Assembly (NCBI GenBank): GCA_031281815.1
Contig: JAITEY010000177.1
Location: forward strand, 1-11,843
DNA from: Desulfovibrio sp.
GTDB lineage: Bacteria > Desulfobacterota > Desulfovibrionia > Desulfovibrionales > Desulfovibrionaceae
Direction: 5' to 3'
DNA length: 11,843 nt
The number at the start of each line of letters is the position of its first letter. Position 1 is the stretch's first letter. Below are positions 1-5,729 of the stretch, piece by piece. Below the pieces are notes generated by a model, which saw only the letters and a list, made by a program, of their open reading frames with translations, did no database searches and was not told the origin of the DNA. A program made the translations under genes and the position numbers.

Positions 1-789
1 CCCCTTGGCCCTTGCCGTGAGTATGAAGTCCCGCTGCAGGACATCCAGCATCGAAGCGCGCATGAAACGCGACATCCCGGCAAGACTGCCGAACGTGGAG
101 ACGAAAATCGGCAGGGCCAGATGGCTCATGACGTCCAGCACCTTACCCGTCGGAGAAAGAGAGGCGTAATCCACGGACGTCAGACCGGACAGCGGCAACC
201 AGCGCAGGTCGATGGAAAACGTCACCATCAGCAGCAACGCCAGCCAGAATCCCGGCACGGCAAAACCCAGGAACACGAACAGCGTCGTGGCCTTGTCGAA
301 CATTCCCCCGCGCTTCCGGGCGGCAAGAACGCCTATGGGTATGGACAACACCAGGGTGAGCAGCAGTGTCGTTATGTTCAATCCGAGGGTCAGCGGCAGT
401 CGTTCCAGTATTTTGTCCATCACCGGACGCGAATCGCTGCTCATGGAAATGCCGAAGTCAAGCCGGGCCAGCCGTTTGAGCCAGAGGTAATATTGCTCGT
501 AGAGCGGTTTGTCCAGCCCGTACAATTCCGCCAGACGCTGCTGCGCATCCGCGTCCGCCAGCGGGTTCAAGGTCGTTTGCATGTCCGTCGGAGAACCCGG
601 CGCAAGGTGAATGACCAGGAAACAAACTAGGGTTATGCCCATGAACACGGCAAAAACCCACGCGCCCTTGCGCAGAAACCGCCGTATCTGCGTCGCCCCG
701 GCCGCCGGGCGCCGACCTGCCGGCAGCAACAGGTAAAGACCCGCGCAAGCCGCAATCAGCAGGACAACACAGCCGAACCAGAAAGACAT
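1..789 (-). CDS. Dpp/Opp-type ABC transporter permease (partial, 3' end beyond window)
   Basis: Inner-membrane permease subunit of a peptide/nickel-type ABC importer. The reading frame is open from the ATG at 787-789 to position 1, giving 263 residues without a stop, so the C-terminus lies outside. Residues 36-67 (IRRFLRK..., then LVCFLVIHLAPGSPTD) match the usual start of DppB/OppB proteins: a first helix followed by the LAPGSP motif. Next come an LDKPL-type periplasmic segment, further helices, and at the edge DFILTARAKG, the start of the EAA loop that contacts the ATPase. Unusually, about 35 residues with an extra hydrophobic helix (residues 3-23) precede the normal N-terminus, and no in-frame start was found closer to the canonical one. 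A GAGG ribosome-binding site lies 5 bases before the ATG. The gene lies 73 bases downstream of the RdgC-like pair, on the same strand. The substrate cannot be told from the permease alone. Confidence 0.85.
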   Translation of the reverse strand, partial: MSFWFGCVVLLIAACAGLYLLLPAGRRPAAGATQIRRFLRKGAWVFAVFMGITLVCFLVIHLAPGSPTDMQTTLNPLADADAQQRLAELYGLDKPLYEQYYLWLKRLARLDFGISMSSDSRPVMDKILERLPLTLGLNITTLLLTLVLSIPIGVLAARKRGGMFDKATTLFVFLGFAVPGFWLALLLMVTFSIDLRWLPLSGLTSVDYASLSPTGKVLDVMSHLALPIFVSTFGSLAGMSRFMRASMLDVLQRDFILTARAKG

Positions 790-794
790 CCGCG

Positions 795-876
795 CCTCAT
801 GTCCGCATCCCCGAGGATACCCGCACCCCGCGGGCGTCTGCCTCGCCCGGCATCCATGCCCCTCATGTCCGCATCC
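795..876. repeat. 16-bp direct repeat, copies 66 bp apart
   Basis: CCTCATGTCCGCATCC occurs exactly at 795-810 and again at 861-876. The right copy contains the last codons and TGA stop of the 175-residue RdgC-partner gene. The left copy, read on the minus strand, supplies the GAGG ribosome-binding site of the ABC permease. It looks like a short local duplication of a gene end. Confidence 0.7.
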
Positions 877-1390
877 ACCGGGAAAGCTGCTCCGTCTCCT
901 CCGCCCAGGCCGCCGTGTCCAGGCGCACCCGCAAAAATTCGGCATACACCGCGTCCAGAAGCTCCAGGCAGCTTTCTATAAGGAACAACTTCTCCAAAAA
1001 CAGGGCATCGGGATCCTCCCCGTCACGACCGGACTGCTCCACCTTCGGCGTCTTCAGCCCGGACAACGAAAAATCAACGGCCCTGAGCGTCAGACGCCAC
1101 TCGTCGCCGCCGCGCTCCAGCCGCAGCAACGCCCGGCTCACTTTCTTGCCCGTCACCAGACCCAGCCGCGCCTCGCGCAACTCGGACTCAACGCCGGAAA
1201 CACTGGCCGTTTCAAGATGATCGCCGTCCCCGCCCTGCACGACAACACGCTGCTCCACATGTACCGTAAACGGCCGACCTTTCTCGTCATTGAAGATTTT
1301 GCCCGTGGCGCTGCGAAACCAGAGCCAAGTCAGAAATTCCTGCCCCAGCAGCAGGTCCGCCGTCCGGCCGAGGTATGGTGCATCACTCAC
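863..1390 (-). CDS. RdgC-associated protein, probable C-terminal half of a split RdgC-like protein
   Basis: A soluble protein of 175 residues with no signal peptide or membrane helix. It starts at an ATG that overlaps the stop of the RdgC-like gene upstream (ATGA, 1387-1390), which implies translational coupling. Visible features are a GQEFLTWLWF block (residues 16-25), a beta-rich middle with VEQRVVVQG (46-53), an LVTGKK segment (79-83) followed by LLRLERGGDEWRLTL, and a C-terminal helical part ending around EFLRVRLD. From memory, long RdgC-family proteins carry a similar block, a GK-containing segment and a final helical stretch after the conserved N-terminal region. I therefore infer that this is the second half of a protein encoded by two genes. 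It could instead be an independent partner. No catalytic motif is visible. Confidence 0.6.
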   Translation of the reverse strand: MSDAPYLGRTADLLLGQEFLTWLWFRSATGKIFNDEKGRPFTVHVEQRVVVQGGDGDHLETASVSGVESELREARLGLVTGKKVSRALLRLERGGDEWRLTLRAVDFSLSGLKTPKVEQSGRDGEDPDALFLEKLFLIESCLELLDAVYAEFLRVRLDTAAWAEETEQLSRWMRT

Positions 1391-2013
1391 GCCTGTCCCC
1401 CCGTGCGGTTGAATTCCGTTGCTTCCAAAGCTTCCAGCAACGTTGCGTCGCCGGACAACGAGGCCGCCAGTTCATACGGCGTCAAAGGCGTCAGATGCAG
1501 ATTGAACGTGCGCACAAACATCTCTTCAAAAAGATCCACCATCTGCGCCCTCGTCGAAGCAAAAAACACAGTCGACTCCGTCGTGTTCCACACGACTTCA
1601 AACTCAGCGGGCACAGGCAGAAAACGCATGCGCAGCTTGTGCAGCACCTGCTCCTTGAGTTCCTTGCGGCGCTCGCGCGAAATGAATTTGCGTCCCATTT
1701 CCCTGTTCTGCGCTTCTTCTTTTTTGACGGCCAACGCCAAGTGCTTCTTGATTACTCCCGGGGGCACACGCCGCGTGTCCAGACGCAGGCAAAAAACGAT
1801 GTACGGCCCCTTTTCCACCGGCGCGGAACTGAAGTTCGTATCCAGGATGTCGCCGTAAGCGGTCCAGCCCGCCGAACGCTCCTCGGGCAACTCGTCTATA
1901 TCGGTGAAACTGTTGCGGCGCAACAAATCCGTTATCTCCGGCCAAAGCGTCCGCGGCACGGCCTCGCTGATGCGGAAACGCGTAAACCCTGTGCTGTTCT
2001 TGAGAAACGACAC
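1387..2013 (-). CDS. rdgC: RdgC-family recombination-associated protein (N-terminal part)
   Basis: RdgC proteins are DNA-binding ring-forming dimers that limit RecA loading. The 208 residues here parallel E. coli RdgC (303 residues) over its first two thirds: GW near residues 49-50, YIVFCLRLDTRRVPPGVIKK (71-90) against the IVICARKEEKILPSPVIKQ region, RERRKELKEQVLHKL (113-127) against the KDSLKDEVLHSLL region, then STVFFASTRAQ (147-157) and LTPLTPYELA. The rest of the family length is absent and appears to be supplied by the overlapping downstream gene. The start is GTG (2011-2013) with AAGGA about 9 bases upstream, and the frame closes with a stop just before it, so no longer start is possible. 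A candidate promoter lies at 2092-2120. Confidence in the family is good; whether it acts like E. coli RdgC is not known. Confidence 0.8.
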   Translation of the reverse strand: MSFLKNSTGFTRFRISEAVPRTLWPEITDLLRRNSFTDIDELPEERSAGWTAYGDILDTNFSSAPVEKGPYIVFCLRLDTRRVPPGVIKKHLALAVKKEEAQNREMGRKFISRERRKELKEQVLHKLRMRFLPVPAEFEVVWNTTESTVFFASTRAQMVDLFEEMFVRTFNLHLTPLTPYELAASLSGDATLLEALEATEFNRTGGQA

Positions 2014-2047
2014 GGCAAGAATCCTTGTTTACGGTGTATGCTCGTAT

Positions 2048-2068
2048 ATGCGGGGCTCCGCCCCGCAT
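2048..2068. repeat. Perfect 9-bp inverted repeat with 3-base loop (REP-like)
   Basis: ATGCGGGGC at 2048-2056 pairs with its complement at 2060-2068 around TCC. No T-tract follows on either strand, so it is a poor intrinsic terminator. It would lie in the leader of the RdgC-like transcript. Its style resembles dispersed GC-rich palindromes, but only one copy is seen in this window. Confidence 0.6.
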
Positions 2069-2091
2069 CCGCCGTTGCTTATCGGTAATTT

Positions 2092-2120
2092 CGTATAACC
2101 GGCATGCCGAACTTCGTCCA
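2092..2120 (-). promoter_or_regulatory. Candidate sigma-70 promoter for the rdgC-like operon
   Basis: On the minus strand TGGACG (2115-2120) and TATACG (2092-2097) are separated by 17 bases, each matching 4 of 6 consensus positions. It lies about 80 bases upstream of the GTG start. A perfect palindrome, CGGCATGCCG (2100-2109), sits in the spacer and could be an operator. Confidence 0.35.
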
Positions 2121-2133
2121 TTCCCGTTCCGGC

Positions 2134-2217
2134 GTCAAGGGGCGAGTGCCGTTCCGCGGCGGCACACCGCATTTCAGTGCATGCGCCCGTGTTGCGCAAT
2201 GCCGGGCGGCCCTTGAC
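2134..2217. other. Predicted three-way-junction fold in intergenic DNA (candidate structured RNA)
   Basis: GTCAAGGG (2134-2141) pairs perfectly with CCCTTGAC (2210-2217). Inside are a 6-bp hairpin, GTGCCG (2146-2151) with CGGCAC (2160-2165), and a second arm: CCGC (2167-2170) with GCGG (2206-2209), topped by GCATGCGC (2179-2186) with GCGCAATGC (2194-2202) and one bulged base. The second arm abuts the closing stem with no unpaired base on the 3' side. I recognise no known riboswitch or RNA family. The strand is undetermined, and chance folding in GC-rich DNA is a real alternative. Confidence 0.3.
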
Positions 2218-2241
2218 CCGCACATGCTTGCCCGTTAAACA
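2213..2241 (+). promoter_or_regulatory. Weak candidate promoter for the PLD-family nuclease gene
   Basis: TTGACC (2213-2218) is followed after 17 bases by TAAACA (2236-2241), a good -35 but a poor -10. It lies about 80 bases upstream of the nuclease start. The -35 overlaps the 3' arm of the predicted fold at 2134-2217. Confidence 0.25.
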
Positions 2242-2319
2242 ATGTCACGGATTCAAAGGCGAACTCTTGAGACAACATGCCGACCGTACAGGCTGAAAAA
2301 ACTGTACATGTGACGAAAA

Positions 2320-2859
2320 ATGCAACAGCGATTTTCCCTATGCCTCTTCGCGTTGTTTCTCGCGCTGTTGCCGGCGACGCCCGTCGCCGCGCCTGCGGCG
2401 GGGGCGGGCGTGGAGACGGCCTTTTCTCCGGCAGGCGGCGCTCTGGCCTTGACCCTTTCCCTCATCAACAAGGCTGAAAAAAGCATCCTGGTGGCGGCGT
2501 TTTCCTTCACAAGCACGCCGGTTGCCAAGGCGTTGACGAACGCGGCCCGGCGGGGCGTCAGGGTCCGGGTCGTGGCGGACAAAGAGACGAACGACAAGGG
2601 CTATACCGCCGTCGTTTTCCTGGCCAACCAAGGGATCCCCGTGCGGCTGAACGGCGCATACAACCACATGCACAACAAGTTCATGGTGGCCGACGGCAGA
2701 CACGTGCAGACGGGCAGCTTCAATTACACGCGCGCCGCAGCGGAAAAAAATGCCGAAAACGTGCTCGTCGTGCGCAACGATCCTGTAACGGCGGCGAAAT
2801 ACACGGCGGAATGGGAGCGGCTCTGGAATGAAGGGGAAGAGTTCAAAAAACGCCGGTAA
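2320..2859 (+). CDS. Secreted phospholipase D-superfamily endonuclease (Nuc-like)
   Basis: A 179-residue single-HKD protein of the size and layout of the plasmid pKM101 nuclease Nuc. Residues 1-24 form a signal peptide (hydrophobic core LCLFALFLALLPA, likely cleavage after VAA), so it should act in the periplasm or outside the cell. The catalytic motif HNKFMVAD supplies H118, K120 and D125, followed by GSFNYT (132-137) and E142. Proteins with one HKD motif dimerise to form one active site through a phosphohistidine intermediate. The expected activity is non-specific phosphodiester cleavage of DNA, although some single-HKD relatives act on other phosphodiesters. The ATG at 2320 has no strong ribosome-binding site (only a GACGAAAA run), and no better in-frame start is seen. 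It is a single-gene unit, divergent from the rdgC-like pair and convergent with the symporter operon. Confidence 0.88.
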   Translation: MQQRFSLCLFALFLALLPATPVAAPAAGAGVETAFSPAGGALALTLSLINKAEKSILVAAFSFTSTPVAKALTNAARRGVRVRVVADKETNDKGYTAVVFLANQGIPVRLNGAYNHMHNKFMVADGRHVQTGSFNYTRAAAEKNAENVLVVRNDPVTAAKYTAEWERLWNEGEEFKKRR

Positions 2860-2882
2860 CCTGCCTTCCCGGAAAAACATAA

Positions 2883-2903
2883 CGAGTTGTAGAAATACAC
2901 TCG
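2883..2903. terminator. Hairpin between convergent genes, possible bidirectional terminator
   Basis: CGAG and TGTA pair with TACA and CTCG around a GAAA tetraloop, with one bulged T at 2887. On the minus strand the stem is followed by TTATGTTTTT (2873-2882). On the plus strand a weaker CTTTCTT tract follows at 2912-2918. It lies 24 bases after the nuclease stop and would also stop read-through from the symporter operon. Confidence 0.4.
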
Positions 2904-2990
2904 GCTCTTCAGACTTTCTTGTGGGAAAGCCGGACCGACAAACTCCCCGGAGCCGCTTCGCGCGCACTGAACGCCGTCGCGGACGAGGGG

Positions 2991-3010
2991 AAAAATCGGC
3001 AGGATTGCCG
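2991..3010 (-). terminator. Candidate intrinsic terminator of the symporter operon
   Basis: Minus strand: CGGCA and TGCCG (3006-3010 and 2997-3001) form a 5-bp GC stem with a four-base loop, followed by ATTTTT (2991-2996). It lies about 125 bases beyond the symporter stop. The short stem lowers confidence. Confidence 0.4.
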
Positions 3011-3133
3011 TTTGGGGCAAGCCGCTCCCTCGCCGGTAAGCCACTTGGCGGCATAGGTAAGTTTCTTTAATCGATTTGAAGGATCTGCCGTTTTACGTTC
3101 TCTCTTTCGTGAGGCCGAGAGTGTCGACTCGTG

Positions 3134-4636
3134 TTACAGATCTATCACACAGCGTATTTTTTTATCAAGGTTCGGCCCGGCATGGCCGTTCGTAAACAAG
3201 GAAACGAAGATTGTAACCGCGATGGAAGCCGACACCGTGACGGTGTACCACGGGAGACTGCCGGGCCAGGAAAACTGCAATTGATTGAGGACCAGACAGA
3301 TGCAGGTCATGGTCAAGGCAGTAACCGCACCGCTGAGGGCGGCCTCGCTTGAACAGTGATCCCACAACAGACCGATGACGAAGACGGGGAAGGTCGCCGC
3401 CATAAACGTACCGTAGCCGAAGGTGCCGAGTACGGCCACCAATTGAGAGGAATTAATCCCGATATAAATAGACAGAAGGCCGATCAGGCACATGGTGAAA
3501 CGGGATATTCTTATTTGAACGGCCGGCGGCAAATTATACCCCAAGGCATTGGGAATGTCCCGAGCCACGATGCCGGCGGCAAGCGACAAGAACATGCTGG
3601 ATGAAGACATCGCTGCAGCCAGCGTTATTGCGTACACAGAGAACTGCGCATACGGGCCGATGTAGTCGGCGACGGCAAATACCGCCCGGTCAGGTCCGCT
3701 TAAAGGAGGGATCAACCCCTTTGCCACCACATACAGCGCGCCGTAGCCCATGAATATGCAGAAAGCCGATACGCAGAAATGCGTCACCCCGCTCCACAGG
3801 GCAAGTTTTTGCATTTCCAGTGGATTTTTCAGTGAGTACATTCGGGTCAGCATCGCGGGCTGTCCGAGTAATCCCAGGTAAGGGATAAACAGGTAGGTCA
3901 ACACCACGGCTCCGGGCAATGCCCCCCAGGCGTTGAGCAGCATCGGGGACATCTCTTTGGTATATCCGCCGCCGGACACAACGCCTGCCCGGATGACGGC
4001 GGCGGTCACCTCGGACATGCCGCCTGTTACCCGATAAAGGGAAAAAAGCAGGATAACTGCCGCCACAGCCATAATCATGCCTTGAAAAGCCTGTGTCAGC
4101 AGTCCGCCGACTTCGCCGCTGATAACCATGTACGTGACCAGCGAGCCGAAGACTATGATGCCTATGGTCATAGAACTCCAGCCCATAAGATGCGCGAACA
4201 TTTCCGACACGCCCTTTATCTGCGAAGTAAGGTAGGCTATGCAGCCGATAAATAATGTCAGAGATGTTACTAATTTAATGTAGCGACTTTTACCGAAGCG
4301 CAGGTCGATGACATCTCCGAGAGTGGCGACGGGACCGAGTTCGGCCATAGCGCGCATCTTTTTTCCGAGAATGATGTACGACATGCAAAAAGCTCCTGCC
4401 CCCATGATCCAAAATCCCATTGTATTACCCGACGCATAAACCTGCCCCGGAATGCCGACAACGGCAAAAACACTGAGTATGGCGGACATAGAGGATAAAC
4501 CGATCACCATCGGGCCGAACAGGGCGGTACCTCCGAAAAAAGCCTGTACGCCCTTTGCCCGACGCTGCGCAAACCAACCGATGAGCAAGGAGGCGACGAT
4601 CATACATACCGCAAAAAGCATGATAAGTATTTTCAT
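3134..4636 (-). CDS. Sodium:solute symporter (SSS family)
   Basis: A 500-residue integral inner-membrane transporter with about 13 hydrophobic segments, the size and layout of PanF/ActP/PutP-type carriers that use a sodium gradient for uptake. Supporting features are GFWIMGAGAF in an early helix, the family signature around GQPAMLTRMYSLKNP (258-272), and AAAMSSSSMFLSLAAGIVARD (340-360), whose Ser run (344-347) sits where SSS carriers coordinate sodium. The C-terminus is short and lacks any kinase or regulatory extension. The ATG at 4634-4636 overlaps the TGA of the upstream membrane-protein gene (ATGA), and a full AGGAGG lies four bases before it, so the two are made together. The substrate is not readable; an organic anion such as a short carboxylate or pantothenate-like compound would fit relatives. 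The operon looks more AT-rich than its flanks. Confidence 0.88.
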   Translation of the reverse strand: MKILIMLFAVCMIVASLLIGWFAQRRAKGVQAFFGGTALFGPMVIGLSSMSAILSVFAVVGIPGQVYASGNTMGFWIMGAGAFCMSYIILGKKMRAMAELGPVATLGDVIDLRFGKSRYIKLVTSLTLFIGCIAYLTSQIKGVSEMFAHLMGWSSMTIGIIVFGSLVTYMVISGEVGGLLTQAFQGMIMAVAAVILLFSLYRVTGGMSEVTAAVIRAGVVSGGGYTKEMSPMLLNAWGALPGAVVLTYLFIPYLGLLGQPAMLTRMYSLKNPLEMQKLALWSGVTHFCVSAFCIFMGYGALYVVAKGLIPPLSGPDRAVFAVADYIGPYAQFSVYAITLAAAMSSSSMFLSLAAGIVARDIPNALGYNLPPAVQIRISRFTMCLIGLLSIYIGINSSQLVAVLGTFGYGTFMAATFPVFVIGLLWDHCSSEAALSGAVTALTMTCICLVLNQLQFSWPGSLPWYTVTVSASIAVTIFVSLFTNGHAGPNLDKKIRCVIDL

Positions 4637-5163
4637 GTATCCTCCTCATGATGTTCTACTGCCTCGCCGTTCAGTGCAGCATCATACGCCGCTGCCTCGC
4701 TGTTCAGCTTTTCATCATGTGCCGCTGCTTCGTCGTTCAGTTCGGCTATTCTTTTTTTGAATGCCTCCCATGCCTCCGGAGGCAGCCAGCGGTCGTGAAA
4801 TTTGACAATACCGATGGACAAAATCAACAATCCCCCAAACCAGAAGAGTAAAGCTATCCAGAAAAAGGAAGGATGAAAGCCGAGCAATGTGTTTTCGGGC
4901 GAATAGTAGGTAAACGGCAGAGCATTACGTTGCGCGCAGATAAATGCGACCACCCACAACAGGAAAAACGTGCACAGCGGAAAGCAAAAAAAGACAGGGT
5001 CAACTCGACCGTTATGACGCGAACCGAGCAGCATGTACAAAGTTATCACAAGCGCCGCAAGGTAAACACAGGGAGGCCAGTAGCCGGTCATGCACAAAAT
5101 GGGAATAATGATAAAGCATAACCCGATAAACACATGTATCAGCGTTGTATCTTTGATGTTCAT
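4633..5163 (-). CDS. Four-helix membrane protein with 11-residue tandem repeat tail; probable symporter partner
   Basis: A 176-residue protein of unrecognised family. Hydrophobic segments lie near residues 8-25, 31-47, 57-77 and 99-121, followed by a short amphipathic stretch (WLPPEAWEAFKKRIAE) and a hydrophilic tail. The tail holds three units of 11 residues (142-152, 153-163, 164-174) with the pattern LN-x-EA-x(6), acidic and Ala-rich, as expected of a helical hendecad tail. The ATGA overlap with the symporter, and the known habit of SSS carriers to be paired with small membrane proteins (YhdT with PanF, YjcH with ActP), suggest an accessory subunit. It is larger than those partners and I do not see clear similarity to them. 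The ATG at 5161-5163 has GAGGG just upstream. A perfect TATAAT lies only 9-14 bases before the ATG, too close to be a promoter for an mRNA carrying that ribosome-binding site. Confidence 0.8.
   Translation of the reverse strand: MNIKDTTLIHVFIGLCFIIIPILCMTGYWPPCVYLAALVITLYMLLGSRHNGRVDPVFFCFPLCTFFLLWVVAFICAQRNALPFTYYSPENTLLGFHPSFFWIALLFWFGGLLILSIGIVKFHDRWLPPEAWEAFKKRIAELNDEAAAHDEKLNSEAAAYDAALNGEAVEHHEEDT
4641..4646 (-). promoter_or_regulatory. Consensus ribosome-binding site of the symporter inside the upstream gene
   Basis: AGGAGG ends four bases before the symporter ATG. It encodes part of the last repeat unit and tail of the upstream membrane protein, so any drift of that repeat is constrained by the need to keep this site. 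Confidence 0.75.
4642..4740 (-). repeat. Three 33-bp imperfect tandem coding repeats
   Basis: Units 4708-4740, 4675-4707 and 4642-4674 (in coding order) encode LNDEAAAHDEK, LNSEAAAYDAA and LNGEAVEHHEE. The first two are closest; the last has diverged where it carries the symporter ribosome-binding site. In-phase repeats of this kind can change copy number by slippage. Confidence 0.85.
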
Positions 5164-5729
5164 ATTCCCTCATTATATTCTATTTTTTTGACGACACCGT
5201 TGACCTTCTCATTGAGTTTCGCCCTGCTTATGAGGACATGGATATATTTGTACACGAAATATCAGGGGAGGGCAAGGGGTCGCCGCAATCGTCGAACCGT
5301 GTCCCGGCTTTTTCAGGCAGTCGGGATCGGCTGTTTCCCCCGCTATTTTTTGGTGAGTCGGGAGCAGGCGCGGATATTTTTTATGAGATCTCTTGCCGAG
5401 TCGCCGTAAAATTTTTACCGTTCTGCGCGTACAGCCGACTTTGTGCATGTCTCCGCCTGCCCGGCAGACCGGCCTTCAAAATCCGTCTGTGTTTCCTTTT
5501 CATTGCCGTTGCCGCGGGTTGCAGCTATAGTCTGCAAGTCGGCCGATTGCGCCGCGGATTATGAGGGGCAGCCTCTTTCTGCGTCACTCACCGTGTGACG
5601 CGCGCGTATCTGATATCCCCGCACCGTTATGCGGGAGAGGGCGAGAGGTATTGTGCTGCGGCTGTGTTGACATCACCATCATAAAAACCGACCGTATTTT
5701 CTCCTATATTGCGTTCGCAAGGGAAACCC
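5164..5729. other. Non-coding intergenic region with several hairpins
   Basis: About 565 bases between divergent genes. The open frames here have poor protein character, and I accept none as a gene. The right part is rich in inverted repeats: TTGCAG with CTGCAA (5519-5524, 5532-5537) lying between two CCGCGG copies (5512-5517, 5552-5557); GAGG with CCTC (5563-5566, 5572-5575); GCGTCAC with GTGACGC (5581-5587, 5595-5601); and CCCGCA with TGCGGG (5618-5623, 5630-5635). A perfect TTGACA lies at 5667-5672 and TATATT at 5705-5710, but they are too far apart to form one promoter. It probably holds the promoter and leader of the plus-strand gene that follows. Confidence 0.45.
5247..5275 (-). promoter_or_regulatory. 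Candidate promoter for the membrane protein-symporter operon
   Basis: Minus strand TTGCCC (5270-5275), a 17-base spacer, and TACAAA (5247-5252), each matching 4 of 6 consensus positions. It would give a leader of about 75 bases. Two direct GTCAA boxes (minus strand; 5200-5204 and 5188-5192, 12 bp apart) fall in this leader. Confidence 0.3.

Noticed and set aside
2338..3054. Long minus-strand open frame across the nuclease gene and downstream gap
   Set aside because: An Arg/His-rich shadow of the plus-strand nuclease, which has a signal peptide and an intact catalytic motif.
5172..5177. Perfect TATAAT on the minus strand before the membrane-protein gene
   Set aside because: It lies only 9-14 bases before the ATG and has no -35; transcription from it would remove the GAGGG ribosome-binding site.
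5238..5564. A 108-codon plus-strand frame with a lipobox-like VAAGC near its end
   Set aside because: The hydrophobic stretch lies at the wrong end of the frame, no start codon precedes it closely, and the rest has no protein character. It overlaps hairpin-rich intergenic DNA.
5667..5710. TTGACA with TATATT upstream of the B3/B4 gene
   Set aside because: The spacing is 32 bases, far outside promoter range, and no second box at 16-18 bases was found for either.
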